From: an uncultured Prevotellaceae bacterium
Lineage (GTDB): Bacteria > Bacteroidota > Bacteroidia > Bacteroidales > Muribaculaceae
NCBI GenBank assembly: GCA_900314215.1
Contig: OMUK01000071.1
Location: 1-48,840, forward strand
DNA length: 48,840 nt
Direction of reading: 5' to 3'
Positions within the stretch are counted from its first letter, which is position 1. Every line of letters begins with the position of its first letter. The position numbers were made by a program, and so were the translations under genes. Positions 7,858 through 16,041 of this stretch are shown piece after piece. The notes below the pieces were generated by a model, which was not told the DNA's origin, did not search any database, and saw only the letters and a list, made by a program, of their open reading frames with translations.

Positions 7858-9606
7858 TTATTTTTCGTAATATTTCTTGTCGTTGATTTCGCGGTTGAGC
7901 AAGTCCTCGAGCTGCTTGTCGGGCTTCATCTCGAGGGCTTTTTTCCACTGCTCCACGGCCTCGTCGACCTTGCCGGTGGCATAGAGTATTGCGCCGTAGT
8001 GCTGGTAGAGGTCGGCATTGCCGCTGTCGTCGTTGTCGATGGCCGACTTGATGTAGAAGAGGGCCATGTCGTAGTCTTTCTTCTTGTAGAACACCCAGGC
8101 ATAGGTGTCGATGAAGGTGGAGTTCTGTGGGTTGGCGTTCACTGCCTTGGCGCTCATGCTCTCGGCCTTGTCGAGCTCTCGGCCGCACTCGGCCAGGAAG
8201 TAGGCATAGTTGTTGAGAATGCCGCTGTTGCCGGGGTTGATCTTGAGCGACTGCTCATAGGCGTCAAAGGCCTTGAGGGTGTCGCCCATGGCGTAGTACA
8301 CGTCGCCCTTGCCGCCGGTGAGGTCGCTCAGGGTCTCGATGTCGTTGGTGTCGCATTTAGCTATCGCGGCGTCGTAGGTCTCGATGGCTTTGTCGTATTG
8401 CTTCATCTCGTAGTAGGCCGGGGCGATGTAGCGGTACAGGTCGATGCTGTCGGGGTTGAGCTCGAGGGCGCGGTGGGCGGCCTTGATGGCGGCGGGGTAG
8501 TCCTCGTCCATCATGTCGATGATCATGAGGCGGTGCCAGGCGTCGGCATCGGTGGGGTCCATGTCGAGCTGGTAGCTCACTTGCTCGGCGGCGCCCTTAT
8601 AGTCCTGCTTGGCTACAAGATACTCGCTGTAGAGGCCGCGTATGGTGGGCTCGTGGGGGTGCTGCTCGAGCAGCACGTTGAAGAGGTTGGACACGCGCTC
8701 GCTCGAGTCGCGCGTGATGAGCAGGTGGCGGGCATAGTTGGCCAGCACGCTCTCCTTGCTCTCCACATCCAGGTCCTTGCTGATGAGGGCCTGGTATATC
8801 TGCTTGTCGAAGTTTACCGAGTCGCCTATCGTGTTGTAGTATTGTGCCTTGGCCAGATAGGTGTTGCCGTTGTCGGGCTCATATTGCTGGGCGCGGTCGA
8901 GATAGTAGAGCGCGCTGTCGTTTTGTCCAAACTTTTGCAGCATCGAGGCCATGGCGATGTTGAATTCTGCATTCTTGGGCGCTGTCGACAGCAGCGAGTG
9001 CATCTCGCGCAGGGCACCTATGGTGTCGTTGAGGGCTTGGTAGGCTTGCACCTTGCGGGCGGTGAGTTGCACCGAGCGCCCTTCGGTCGACTCGAGGCTG
9101 TCGTATACGGCTATGGCGCTGCGGTAGTCGTTGAGGCGGTTGTAGGCGTCGGCCTCGCGTATGAGTATTTCAGGCTTGCCGGGATTCAGGGCGGCCAGCT
9201 GCTTGAGCACGCGCAGGGCTTCCTGCACCTGGTCGATGGCCAGGTTGGCGTCGCTGTAGAGTATCGACTCGTAGTAGTCGCCCGGGTGGGCGTCGATGTG
9301 CTGCCGCATGTATTTCACGCCGTCTTGGAACTCATCCTTGCTCACGTCGTGCATCGAGAGCAGGCAGTAGCCATAGTAGTAGGCGATGGCGGTGTTGGTG
9401 GGGTCGACCGCGTGGGCATAGCGCGTGAGGTCGAAGAAGGCCTCGGGATTGCCGTTTTGCTTCTGCCGCTCGGCCTCGAGAAAGATGTATTGCGCCTTGC
9501 GCCGCTCGCTCTCGCTGGGCCCCGACTGCGACTTGGAGGTGGCCAGCAGGGGCAGCACGGCCAGCAGGGCCAATGTGCACAATATGATATTTCTGAATTG
9601 TTTCAT
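7858..9606 (-). CDS. Tetratricopeptide repeat protein, exported
   Basis: A 582-residue protein with a signal peptide (MKQFRNIILCTLALLAVLPLLA) followed by at least ten TPR units through the rest of the chain, recognisable by the repeated A-x-Y-x-x-x-x-P spacing, as in YDKAIETYDAAIA and LKAFDAYEQSLKINPGN. TPR arrays form curved protein-binding scaffolds. With its signal peptide it should act in the periplasm or on the inner side of the outer membrane. The open frame extends back to 9915, but that part lies inside dut, so I start at the ATG at 9606. It is 44 bases after dut and 3 bases before the DUF4292 gene, in an order conserved in Bacteroidales. Its binding partner is unknown. Confidence 0.88.
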   Translation of the reverse strand: MKQFRNIILCTLALLAVLPLLATSKSQSGPSESERRKAQYIFLEAERQKQNGNPEAFFDLTRYAHAVDPTNTAIAYYYGYCLLSMHDVSKDEFQDGVKYMRQHIDAHPGDYYESILYSDANLAIDQVQEALRVLKQLAALNPGKPEILIREADAYNRLNDYRSAIAVYDSLESTEGRSVQLTARKVQAYQALNDTIGALREMHSLLSTAPKNAEFNIAMASMLQKFGQNDSALYYLDRAQQYEPDNGNTYLAKAQYYNTIGDSVNFDKQIYQALISKDLDVESKESVLANYARHLLITRDSSERVSNLFNVLLEQHPHEPTIRGLYSEYLVAKQDYKGAAEQVSYQLDMDPTDADAWHRLMIIDMMDEDYPAAIKAAHRALELNPDSIDLYRYIAPAYYEMKQYDKAIETYDAAIAKCDTNDIETLSDLTGGKGDVYYAMGDTLKAFDAYEQSLKINPGNSGILNNYAYFLAECGRELDKAESMSAKAVNANPQNSTFIDTYAWVFYKKKDYDMALFYIKSAIDNDDSGNADLYQHYGAILYATGKVDEAVEQWKKALEMKPDKQLEDLLNREINDKKYYEK

Positions 9607-9650
9607 GTTTCTATTGATGTAGGGGGGAAAAAATGGAAAACTGGCGGGGC

Positions 9651-10094
9651 TCACTTGGTGCCGGTGTGCCCGAATCCGCCGGCGCCGCGCTCGGTCTCGT
9701 CGAGCACTTCCACGGCTTCCCATTCCACGGTCTCGTGGCGGGCCACCACCATTTGGCACAGGCGCTCGCCGTTCTCGATAGTCTGCGGCTCGTTGCTCAA
9801 GTTCACCATGATGATGCCTATCTCGCCGCGGTAGTCGGCGTCGATGGTGCCCGGGGTGTTGAGCAGGGTGAGGCCGCGCTTCAGTGCCATGCCGCTGCGG
9901 GGCCTTATCTGGCACTCGTAGCCTGGTGGCAGGGCGATGTAGATGCCCGTGGGTAGGAGCGCGCGCTCCAGGGGCTGCAGGGTGACGGGGGCGTCGAGCC
10001 AGGCACGCAGGTCCATGCCGGCGCTTTGCTCGGTGCTGTAGCTGGGCAGCGCGTTGGGGCTCTTGTTCACTATTTTAACTTGTACTTTTCCCAT
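9651..10094 (-). CDS. dut: dUTP diphosphatase
   Basis: A 147-residue trimeric dUTPase that hydrolyses dUTP to dUMP and pyrophosphate, keeping uracil out of DNA and supplying dTMP synthesis. All five family motifs are present in order: [39 protein letters not shown], and the C-terminal GAGGFGHTG that closes over the active site. The length is normal. It is the first gene of the five-gene operon running down to 4553. A possible promoter lies about 52-82 bases upstream. Confidence 0.96.
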   Translation of the reverse strand: MGKVQVKIVNKSPNALPSYSTEQSAGMDLRAWLDAPVTLQPLERALLPTGIYIALPPGYECQIRPRSGMALKRGLTLLNTPGTIDADYRGEIGIIMVNLSNEPQTIENGERLCQMVVARHETVEWEAVEVLDETERGAGGFGHTGTK

Positions 10095-10145
10095 TGTTCA
10101 CGTTTCAATATATATATGTATAACGGCAAAAAGCCTTTTATCTTG

Positions 10146-10176
10146 CGAAATTACAAATTTCTCCACAATCTCACAA
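10146..10176 (-). promoter_or_regulatory. Possible promoter of the dut operon
   Basis: On the minus strand TTG (10174-10176), 20 bases, then TAATTTCG (10146-10153), one base off the TAnnTTTG consensus. The leader to the dut ATG would be about 45 bases. Confidence 0.45.
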
Positions 10177-10212
10177 CTGCCCGGCCATTTCGCGCAGCGC
10201 CCGGCGCAATAG

Positions 10213-10248
10213 AAAGGGAGCCGCGGCAGGTGGCGTGCGGCTCCCTTT
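10213..10248 (-). terminator. Hairpin terminator after the DJ-1 family gene
   Basis: A perfect 12-base stem, AAAGGGAGCCGC at 10213-10224 with its complement at 10237-10248 and a 12-base loop. No T-tract follows. It lies 45 bases past the stop of the DJ-1 gene and upstream of the dut promoter. Confidence 0.6.
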
Positions 10249-10293
10249 ATGGCTCTATAGCACACGGTGGGGTGTACTGCTACTGCCGGGGGC

Positions 10294-10872
10294 TTAGAAG
10301 TAGAAGTGGTAGTGCCCCTCGTAGAGGAGCATGCCCTCGGCCACGCGGCGGGCTACATCCTCGCCGGCCGAGTGGGCCACAATGGCCAGGGCAAACGGGT
10401 TGGCTGCCGAGGGGCCGTTGCCGGTGATGATGTTGCCGTCGATGGCAACAGCCTGGTTATACTGCACCTTGGCTTCCTTCATGCCCGACTCCATGCCGGG
10501 ATAGCACACGGCCTCGCGGCCCTTGAGAATGCCCAGCGGGCCCAGCACAACCGCGGGCGAGGCGCATATCGCAGCCACGTTTTTGCCAGCCTGGGCTTGC
10601 GCTACCAGCGCGGCGGTGAGCTTTGGGCAGGCAGCAAGATTGCTGGCGCCTGGCATGCCGCCGGGGCATATGAGCCACTCGGCGTCGCTCAGGTCGACCT
10701 GGGCAATCACCTCGTCGGCTGTCACGATCACGCCATGGGCACCGGTCACTCGTGCGTTGTCGTTGATTGAGACTGTGGCGACTGGCATCTCGGCACGGCG
10801 CATCACATCGATTGTAGTCAGGGCCTCGATTTCCTCAAAACCATCGGCCAAAAATAGGTAAGACTTTTTCAT
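10294..10872 (-). CDS. DJ-1/PfpI family protein (YajL/PARK7-like)
   Basis: A 192-residue class I glutamine amidotransferase-like fold protein. The nucleophile elbow AAICASP carries the cysteine (C103), and the conserved glutamate next to it is in DGFEEIEAL (about E14). The other family signature, CPGGMPGA, is at about 69-76. Members act in oxidative or carbonyl stress; glyoxalase III, deglycase and chaperone activities have all been proposed, so the reaction is left open. The start is the ATG at 10872 (MKKSYLFLADGFEE); an ATG two codons earlier at 10878 is possible. It is monocistronic, ends in a strong hairpin and is divergent from the TamL-like gene. Confidence 0.85.
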   Translation of the reverse strand: MKKSYLFLADGFEEIEALTTIDVMRRAEMPVATVSINDNARVTGAHGVIVTADEVIAQVDLSDAEWLICPGGMPGASNLAACPKLTAALVAQAQAGKNVAAICASPAVVLGPLGILKGREAVCYPGMESGMKEAKVQYNQAVAIDGNIITGNGPSAANPFALAIVAHSAGEDVARRVAEGMLLYEGHYHFYF

Positions 10873-11010
10873 ATACATTAAAGAGTTTGGGTTATACTAT
10901 ATGCGCCCGAGCCGCAAGGGACCCAAGCAATTGCATTCGCGTATTGTCGCGTATTGTGATGCTAAAGTAACGAATTATTTTGAAAACTGTGGCAAAAAAT
11001 ATTTATAATT

Positions 11011-11041
11011 TTTGTGAAGTGTTCAAAACAGCGTAAATTTG
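11011..11041 (+). promoter_or_regulatory. Promoter of the TamL-like gene
   Basis: TTTG (11011-11014), 19 bases, then TAAATTTG (11034-11041). The ATG is 40 bases downstream. Confidence 0.75.
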
Positions 11042-11081
11042 CATCATATTTACCCAAAATGTGTAGTTGCGAGAGAGAGAA

Positions 11082-13430
11082 ATGACGTGGCACTTCACAA
11101 GACGCTTCCTGATGCTCTCGGCAGTGTGGTCAATGCTGCTGCTGGGCTTGGCGTCGTGCTCCTCGACCAAGCACGTGCCCGAGGGGAAATACCTGCTCGA
11201 CAATGTGTCGCTGCGCATCCTCGACAAGAACAACAAGAATGCCGACGTGAGCACCTATGAGCTCGTCAACTACCTGCGCCAGACCGAGAACCACAAGGTG
11301 CTGGGCGGCCTCAAGCTGCAGCTGGCCATGTACAACCTGAGTGGCAAGGACTCGACCAAGTGGTTCAACCGCTGGGTGCAGCGTGTGGGCACCCCGCCCG
11401 TCATCTACGACTCCACGCTCACCGCCGCCAGCGTGAACCAGCTGCAAATGGCGCTCGTCAACAAGGGCTACATGAACAATGTGGTCACCAGCCAGGTGCA
11501 GAAGAATGCCCGCAAGAAAAAGGTGGATGTGACCTACAACATACGCCTCAACCAGCCCTACTACGTGCGCTCGATTGCCTACAACATCACGAGCGACACG
11601 CTGCGCTCGATCATACTGGCCGACACCACGCTCTACCCCATACGCCAGGGCTCCACCTTCGACCACAACAAGCTCGACTCTGAGCGCGACATCATCACCC
11701 AGAACCTGCGCAACCAGGGCTACTACGCCTTCAGCAAGGAATACATCACATTCTATGCCGACACGGCTGCCGGCAGCCGCGCCGTCGACCTCACGCTCAA
11801 CGTCATGCCGCCCCGCCCGCTCACCCGCATGCCCGACTACAAGGAGCACAAGCCGTTCTACGTGCGCAGCGTCACCTTTGTCACCAACTACGACGCCGTG
11901 ACCATGCAGGGCAACAACTTCTATGGCGACACCACCCAGTATCGCGGGTGCACCTATATCACCGACCCCTCCGACCGCTACCTGCGCCGCCACCTGCTCG
12001 ACGAGTGCCTCTACATCACACCTGGCAAGCTCTACAACGCCGCCGACGTGACGCGCACCTACAACGCCCTGAGCCGCCTCGGCATCTTGAAGTTTGTCAA
12101 CATCACCTCTCAACTGGTGGGCGAGATCGATGGCAAGACGTGGATCGACACCTATATCCTGCTCACCCGCGACCAGCAGCAGACGGTGTCGCTCTCGGTC
12201 GAGGGCACCAACTCGGAGGGCGACCTGGGCTTCGGCTTGGGCGTCGACTACCAGCACCGCAACATCTTCCATGGCTCTGAGGTGCTCAATGCCAAGTTCA
12301 AGGCCAGCTACGAGAGCATCTCGGGCGACATCAACGGCCTCATCAACGACAACTACTCGGAGTATTCGGCCGAGGTGGGCCTCACCTTCCCAAAGTTTGT
12401 GGCACCCTTCCTCAAGAAGAGTTTCAAGCAGCGCGTGCAGGCAAGCACCGACTTCTCGGTCAACTTCGACTACCAGGCGCGGCCCGAGTACACCCGCGTG
12501 ATAGCCGGCACCGGCTGGAAATACCTGTGGAGCGAGAAGCAGAACCTCACGCGGCACATCTTTAATTTCGTCGACGTGAGCTATGTGTATCTGCCCAAGA
12601 GCAAGGGCGGCTTCCTCGACAGCATCTCCAACCCGCTGCTGCGCTACTCCTACGAGGACCACCTGATCATGCGCATGGGCTACAGCTTCTATCACACCAA
12701 TAAGCGCGAACTCACCCCGCTGGCCTCGAGCCAGCAGCAAAATATCTACACCGTGCGTGCCTCGGCCGAGATCGCGGGCAACCTGCTCTACGGCATCTCC
12801 AAAATGATAGGCCAGAGCCACGACGAGGACGACGCCTACAAGGTGCTGGGCATACGCTACTCGCAATATGTGAAAGCCCAGGCCGACTACGCCTTCACCC
12901 ACAATCTGAGCTCGCGCAGCCAGCTGGCTTGGCACGTGGGCGCCGGCGTGCTCGTGCCCTATGGCAACTCCACGATAGCCCCATTTGAGAAGCGCTTCTA
13001 TGCTGGCGGCGCCAACGACGTGCGCGGCTGGGGCGTGCGCTCGCTGGGCCCGGGCAGCTTCTCGTCGAGCAACTCGGTGAACCGCTTCATCTATCAGTGC
13101 GGCGACATCCACCTCATTGCCAGCGCCGAGCTGCGCAGCAAGCTCTTCTGGCTCGTTGAGGGCGCCTTCTTTGTCGACGCCGGCAACATCTGGACCATCA
13201 AGTCCTATCCCGACCAGCCCGGCGGCGTGTTTAGGTTCAACAAGTTTCTCGAGCAAATCGCGCTGGCCTATGGCGTGGGCATCAGGTTGAATTTCAACTA
13301 TTTCCTGGTGCGTCTCGACATGGGCATGAAGGTTCACAATCCAGCCTCGGGCGAGAAGCACTGGCCCGTGGCCAGCCCCAGCTTCAACCGCGACGCTGAG
13401 TTCCACTTCTCGGTGGGCCTGCCGTTCTGA
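11082..13430 (+). CDS. BamA/TamA-family outer membrane lipoprotein (TamL-like)
   Basis: A 782-residue Omp85-superfamily protein. The N-terminus is a lipoprotein signal with lipobox LGLASC (C26), followed by TKHVPEGKYLLDNV, a start typical of the lipidated TamA of Bacteroidota (TamL). POTRA-like modules occupy roughly residues 30-350 and the 16-strand barrel the remainder. The barrel signature FYAGGANDVRGWGVRSLGPG (the VRGF/Y motif of loop 6) is present, and the chain ends in a phenylalanine (HFSVGLPF). TAM inserts certain outer membrane proteins or helps lipid transport, usually with the inner-membrane partner TamB. No tamB gene is adjacent here. I start at the ATG at 11082; the open frame back to 11067 uses TTG. 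Confidence 0.85.
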   Translation: MTWHFTRRFLMLSAVWSMLLLGLASCSSTKHVPEGKYLLDNVSLRILDKNNKNADVSTYELVNYLRQTENHKVLGGLKLQLAMYNLSGKDSTKWFNRWVQRVGTPPVIYDSTLTAASVNQLQMALVNKGYMNNVVTSQVQKNARKKKVDVTYNIRLNQPYYVRSIAYNITSDTLRSIILADTTLYPIRQGSTFDHNKLDSERDIITQNLRNQGYYAFSKEYITFYADTAAGSRAVDLTLNVMPPRPLTRMPDYKEHKPFYVRSVTFVTNYDAVTMQGNNFYGDTTQYRGCTYITDPSDRYLRRHLLDECLYITPGKLYNAADVTRTYNALSRLGILKFVNITSQLVGEIDGKTWIDTYILLTRDQQQTVSLSVEGTNSEGDLGFGLGVDYQHRNIFHGSEVLNAKFKASYESISGDINGLINDNYSEYSAEVGLTFPKFVAPFLKKSFKQRVQASTDFSVNFDYQARPEYTRVIAGTGWKYLWSEKQNLTRHIFNFVDVSYVYLPKSKGGFLDSISNPLLRYSYEDHLIMRMGYSFYHTNKRELTPLASSQQQNIYTVRASAEIAGNLLYGISKMIGQSHDEDDAYKVLGIRYSQYVKAQADYAFTHNLSSRSQLAWHVGAGVLVPYGNSTIAPFEKRFYAGGANDVRGWGVRSLGPGSFSSSNSVNRFIYQCGDIHLIASAELRSKLFWLVEGAFFVDAGNIWTIKSYPDQPGGVFRFNKFLEQIALAYGVGIRLNFNYFLVRLDMGMKVHNPASGEKHWPVASPSFNRDAEFHFSVGLPF

Positions 13431-13495
13431 TCGATGGAGCAGAGTGGCGCTGTGTGTTTTAATGACAGTATTAAATCCTAATGATATAGAGTATA

Positions 13496-14164
13496 ATGAA
13501 GAAATTGGTAATTTTTGACTTAGACGGCACCCTGCTCAACACAATCGAAGACCTGGGCAACGCCGCCAACCACGCTCTTGAGCAAAACGGCTATGCCACC
13601 CACAGTATGGCTTCCTATCCATTCTTTGTGGGCAACGGCGTGCGCCGCCTCATCGAGCGCGTGCTGCCCGAGGACAAGCGCGACATCGAGACGGTGGACC
13701 GCGTGCTCAAGGACTTCAAGGAATATTACAACGATCACCTCACCGATTGCACCAAGCCCTATCCCGGCATCGAGGACATGCTCGTGGAGCTGCGCGCCAA
13801 GGGCGTGAGGCTTGCTGTGGCCAGCAACAAGTACCAGGCTGCTGCCGAGCGCATCATCAATCACTACTTTGGCAACATCGACTTCGCCGCTGTCGAGGGG
13901 CAGAAGGAGGGCGTCAAGACCAAGCCCGACCCCTCGATTGTGTTCTCGGTTCTGGCCAAGACCAAGGTGACCAAGGCCGACGTGCTCTATGTGGGCGACT
14001 CGGGCGTCGACATGGAGACGGCCCGCCGCGCCTGCGTCGACTCGGCAGGCGTCACCTGGGGCTTCCGCCCCGAGAAGGAGCTCATCGACTACCACGCCGG
14101 CACCATCGTCAACAACCCCAGCCAAATCGTCGACCTCGTCGACACCGGCCTCCCCCTCGATTAA
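13496..14164 (+). CDS. HAD-family hydrolase, phosphoglycolate phosphatase-like
   Basis: A 222-residue HAD-superfamily phosphatase. Motif I is FDLDGT with the nucleophile D8 and acid D10; motif II is in VASNKYQ; motif III is the lysine of KTKPDPS; motif IV is YVGDSGVDMETA. A helical cap of the C1 type lies between motifs I and II, as in Gph. Gph dephosphorylates 2-phosphoglycolate made during DNA repair, but many relatives act on other phosphosugars, so the substrate is uncertain. It starts 65 bases after the TamL-like gene and is followed by a strong terminator. Confidence 0.85.
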   Translation: MKKLVIFDLDGTLLNTIEDLGNAANHALEQNGYATHSMASYPFFVGNGVRRLIERVLPEDKRDIETVDRVLKDFKEYYNDHLTDCTKPYPGIEDMLVELRAKGVRLAVASNKYQAAAERIINHYFGNIDFAAVEGQKEGVKTKPDPSIVFSVLAKTKVTKADVLYVGDSGVDMETARRACVDSAGVTWGFRPEKELIDYHAGTIVNNPSQIVDLVDTGLPLD

Positions 14165-14186
14165 TCTAAGCGCTCGCAAAGAAAAA

Positions 14187-14230
14187 TAAATATGGCCGCA
14201 CTCCCTCACCCAGAGCCGGCCATATTTTTT
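14187..14230 (+). terminator. Terminator after the HAD phosphatase gene
   Basis: An 11-base stem (14188-14198 with 14217-14227) built on AAATATGGCCG, closing into a run of T to 14230. It is 24 bases past the stop codon. Confidence 0.85.
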
Positions 14231-14238
14231 GTGCATCT

Positions 14239-14446
14239 ATTAGCCCCTTGAGGGGCGACACATTACAGGCAGTGACTGCGACCCGCCTGTAGGGGCCGGT
14301 CTTGTGCCGGCCCACAACAATGAGATATTCCTATATTATTGATAATTAATTAAATAATGTTGTGGTCGTGTCGATGCTGACGGCAAGGGTCGCACCCTGC
14401 AATTCGGTATAACCACAGTGGAGGTCGCCCCCTGACGGGGCAGATT
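14239..14446. repeat. Composite REP element, one intact REP and one diverged arm, flanked by a second palindrome family
   Basis: A forward REP starting GTAG (14289-14315) is followed by an AT-rich middle and, instead of the usual inverted partner, a diverged segment (about 14350-14402) that keeps the family border CAATTCGGT. Both ends carry a different small palindrome in opposite orientation: GCCCCTTGAGGGGC at 14243-14256 and GCCCC-CTGAC-GGGGC at 14427-14441. Together with the promoter at 14493-14521 this accounts for the 450-base gap between the HAD gene and the next gene. Confidence 0.65.
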
Positions 14447-14492
14447 GTGGCTTTTGGGATGGATTCGGGCAAAAATGCAGGGGAAAGAATAA

Positions 14493-14521
14493 TTGTATTA
14501 GAGATAATTTAGTTATCTTTG
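14493..14521 (+). promoter_or_regulatory. Promoter of the small exported protein gene
   Basis: TTG (14493-14495), 18 bases, then TATCTTTG (14514-14521). The leader to the ATG at 14618 is about 95 bases. Confidence 0.6.
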
Positions 14522-14617
14522 TAGAGCTATACTAGTCCACTTGATGTTTCAATACTCATGCAAGAGGAATAATAGTGCATGTGTGCATGTTTAACTAATA
14601 ATCAAAAAACTACCAAT

Positions 14618-15154
14618 ATGATGACTAAAACAACAAGAAATCTCTTCCTGCTTGTGCTGGCCCTCGTGACCATGCAATGGGCGATGCCTGCTCAGGCGCA
14701 GTCTAAATCGGTAACCTATAGCAATCTGGCTGGCGTGTGGCAAACTGATGAGCAACAAATGGAATATGGCACTTCGGCCGCCAATGTCACTTTCTTGGCC
14801 AGCGGCAAAGGCACCATGAAATATGTGGGCGCTTTTGATTTGGAGGGAGCCTCCTACAAGTTTATCGTGTATGTGCCCCTTTCCTATAAGATTACGGGCG
14901 ACAATGTGATCAGTTACAAATCGGGCATCGCAAAAAGCAAACTTGAGTCGTCGCAGCGCATTCCCACTCAAATCAGAAATTATTTTGCCCCATATATCAA
15001 AGCCATAAAAGAAATGATCACCAACAAGTCGTCATATCTTCAGGTTCAACGCCTCACCGATGATTACCTGGTCATGGAAAATATGGTGTATAAGCGTATT
15101 GGCGATGCCCCAGCCGATACACCAGCTAGTAATGGCAAATCGAGAAGAAGATAA
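14618..15154 (+). CDS. Uncharacterised exported protein
   Basis: A 178-residue protein with a signal peptide ending in MPAQAQ (residues 1-28). The mature part starts SKSVTYSNLAGVWQ, and the GVWQTDE...FLASGKGTMKYVG layout resembles small lipocalin-like or calycin-like proteins in which a GxW motif opens the barrel. This comparison is tentative. The tail ends in a basic SKRRR-like cluster. I start at the first of two adjacent ATGs (14618, 14621); the open frame back to 14579 would add residues before the signal peptide. It has its own promoter and a strong terminator, so it is monocistronic. Base composition is less GC-rich than its neighbours, which fits accessory DNA. Confidence 0.75.
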   Translation: MMTKTTRNLFLLVLALVTMQWAMPAQAQSKSVTYSNLAGVWQTDEQQMEYGTSAANVTFLASGKGTMKYVGAFDLEGASYKFIVYVPLSYKITGDNVISYKSGIAKSKLESSQRIPTQIRNYFAPYIKAIKEMITNKSSYLQVQRLTDDYLVMENMVYKRIGDAPADTPASNGKSRRR

Positions 15155-15176
15155 TGCATCGAAATATTAATCACAA

Positions 15177-15209
15177 CCGGGGGCAGCCGCATTGCGTGGC
15201 TGCCCCCGG
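15177..15209 (+). terminator. Hairpin terminator after the small exported protein gene
   Basis: A perfect 12-base GC-rich stem, CCGGGGGCAGCC at 15177-15188 with its complement at 15198-15209. There is no T-tract. Confidence 0.65.
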
Positions 15210-15243
15210 CTGCATTGCACAATGGGGCGGCGTGTGGTGAGTT

Positions 15244-15499
15244 TCACATGCCTTCGTCATATTTTATCTCGGTGGTTTTCTTCTTCTGGTAGCCGAAGTT
15301 CCACACGCGAGGCCTACATACACGATGCGAGGGTTGCGGCGCATCTTTTTATCTGGCGATTGACATCGCTCAGGCCCACAAAACTATATCTTATGGTGTA
15401 GGAGCCCTGGTCGAGGCCGCCCACCTCGTAGTGGCCGAGCGAGTCGGTGAGGACTCCTCCCGCACAGGTCGTGTCGTCGGGCAGGGGGTGGGGATGGGT
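15244..15499 (-). pseudogene. Remnant of an outer-membrane beta-barrel receptor gene, internally deleted
   Basis: Read on the minus strand, about 15499 to 15320 encodes a carboxypeptidase-regulatory-like segment (GGVLTDSLGHYEVGGL, then GSYTIRYSFVGL), the usual N-terminal domain of Bacteroidota TonB-dependent or outer-membrane beta-barrel proteins. A few codons later, in a different frame, comes NPRIVYVGL, and after a further shift WNFGYQKKKTTEIKYDEGM and a stop (15244-15246), which reads like the last strand and tail of such a barrel. The plug and nearly the whole barrel are missing. I infer that a gene of about 2.3 kb lost its middle and then gained frameshifts. No intact start is visible. 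Confidence 0.6.
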
Positions 15500-15509
15500 A
15501 CAAAAAAAT

Positions 15510-15540
15510 GAAAAGCAACTCTTGGTGAGAATTGCTTTTC
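15510..15540. terminator. Bidirectional hairpin, orphan terminator-like
   Basis: GAAAAGCAA (15510-15518) pairs with TTGCTTTTC (15532-15540), and the stem continues inward with one mismatch. A-rich and T-rich edges allow it to act on either strand. No intact gene now ends at it. Confidence 0.5.
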
Positions 15541-15917
15541 AGGTTAATAGGCATAAATTCGTTTTAAGGTAAAAAAGATTGTTTCTTGGTTACGGTCACA
15601 AAGTAAAGTAAAACTTTTGCTTTATGCAAATTTTTCGGCAGTTTTTCTTGTGCTCACGCTTTGGCGCAAAATGCTGGAAATGTATATAATCGTGTGTGTA
15701 ATTAGTTGATATATGATAAATTGCACAATAAAATCGATGAGATTTTGAATATGTTAAATAAGGTTAATGAGTAGCTTGCCTTTGAAATTCATGCGGTGAA
15801 TCGGGTGCAGCGCCCGGGTGTGGGCGCGGGGTTGAGGGCACGCGGGGAGCGGCACTACGGTTTCGAGAGATGATAAGTTAATTATGTTGAAAATGCCAAT
15901 TTTTGTGCGGCTTTAAA
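15541..15917. other. Intergenic stretch without a recognisable gene
   Basis: About 375 bases upstream of the greA promoter. It is AT-rich except for a GC-rich patch at 15790-15850. I see no open frame with gene-like features, no tRNA and no REP element here. Confidence 0.5.
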
Positions 15918-15948
15918 TTTGCAAGTAGTAAAGAAGTTGCTACCTTTG
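15918..15948 (+). promoter_or_regulatory. Promoter of greA
   Basis: TTTG (15918-15921), 19 bases, then TACCTTTG (15941-15948). The leader to the greA ATG is about 90 bases and contains a terminator-like hairpin. Confidence 0.75.
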
Positions 15949-15978
15949 CAAGAAATAAATAACAAATATAATTGGCAC

Positions 15979-16015
15979 GAGGAGTCTCAGATGAAATGAG
16001 ATTCTTCTTGTTTTT
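15979..16015 (+). terminator. Terminator-like hairpin in the greA leader (possible attenuator)
   Basis: An 11-base stem with two G-U pairs (15979-15989 with 15997-16007), a 7-base loop, then TTGTTTTT (16008-16015). It lies between the greA promoter and its ATG, with no gene before it, so any termination would truncate the greA transcript to about 60 bases. Confidence 0.65.
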
Positions 16016-16041
16016 ACTAACGACTAAAAAGTGTTATTACC

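Noticed and set aside
7126..9834. Long plus-strand open frame of 902 codons opposite the TPR and DUF4292 genes
   Set aside because: Same reasoning: a shadow of GC-rich coding on the other strand, with biased low-complexity composition.
11130..13406. Minus-strand open frame of 758 codons opposite the TamL-like gene
   Set aside because: Antisense shadow; the plus-strand protein has a signal peptide, lipobox and barrel motif, this one has none.
15192..15401. Plus-strand frame of 69 codons
   Set aside because: The minus strand gives clear protein similarity to an outer-membrane receptor remnant, which explains this stretch better.
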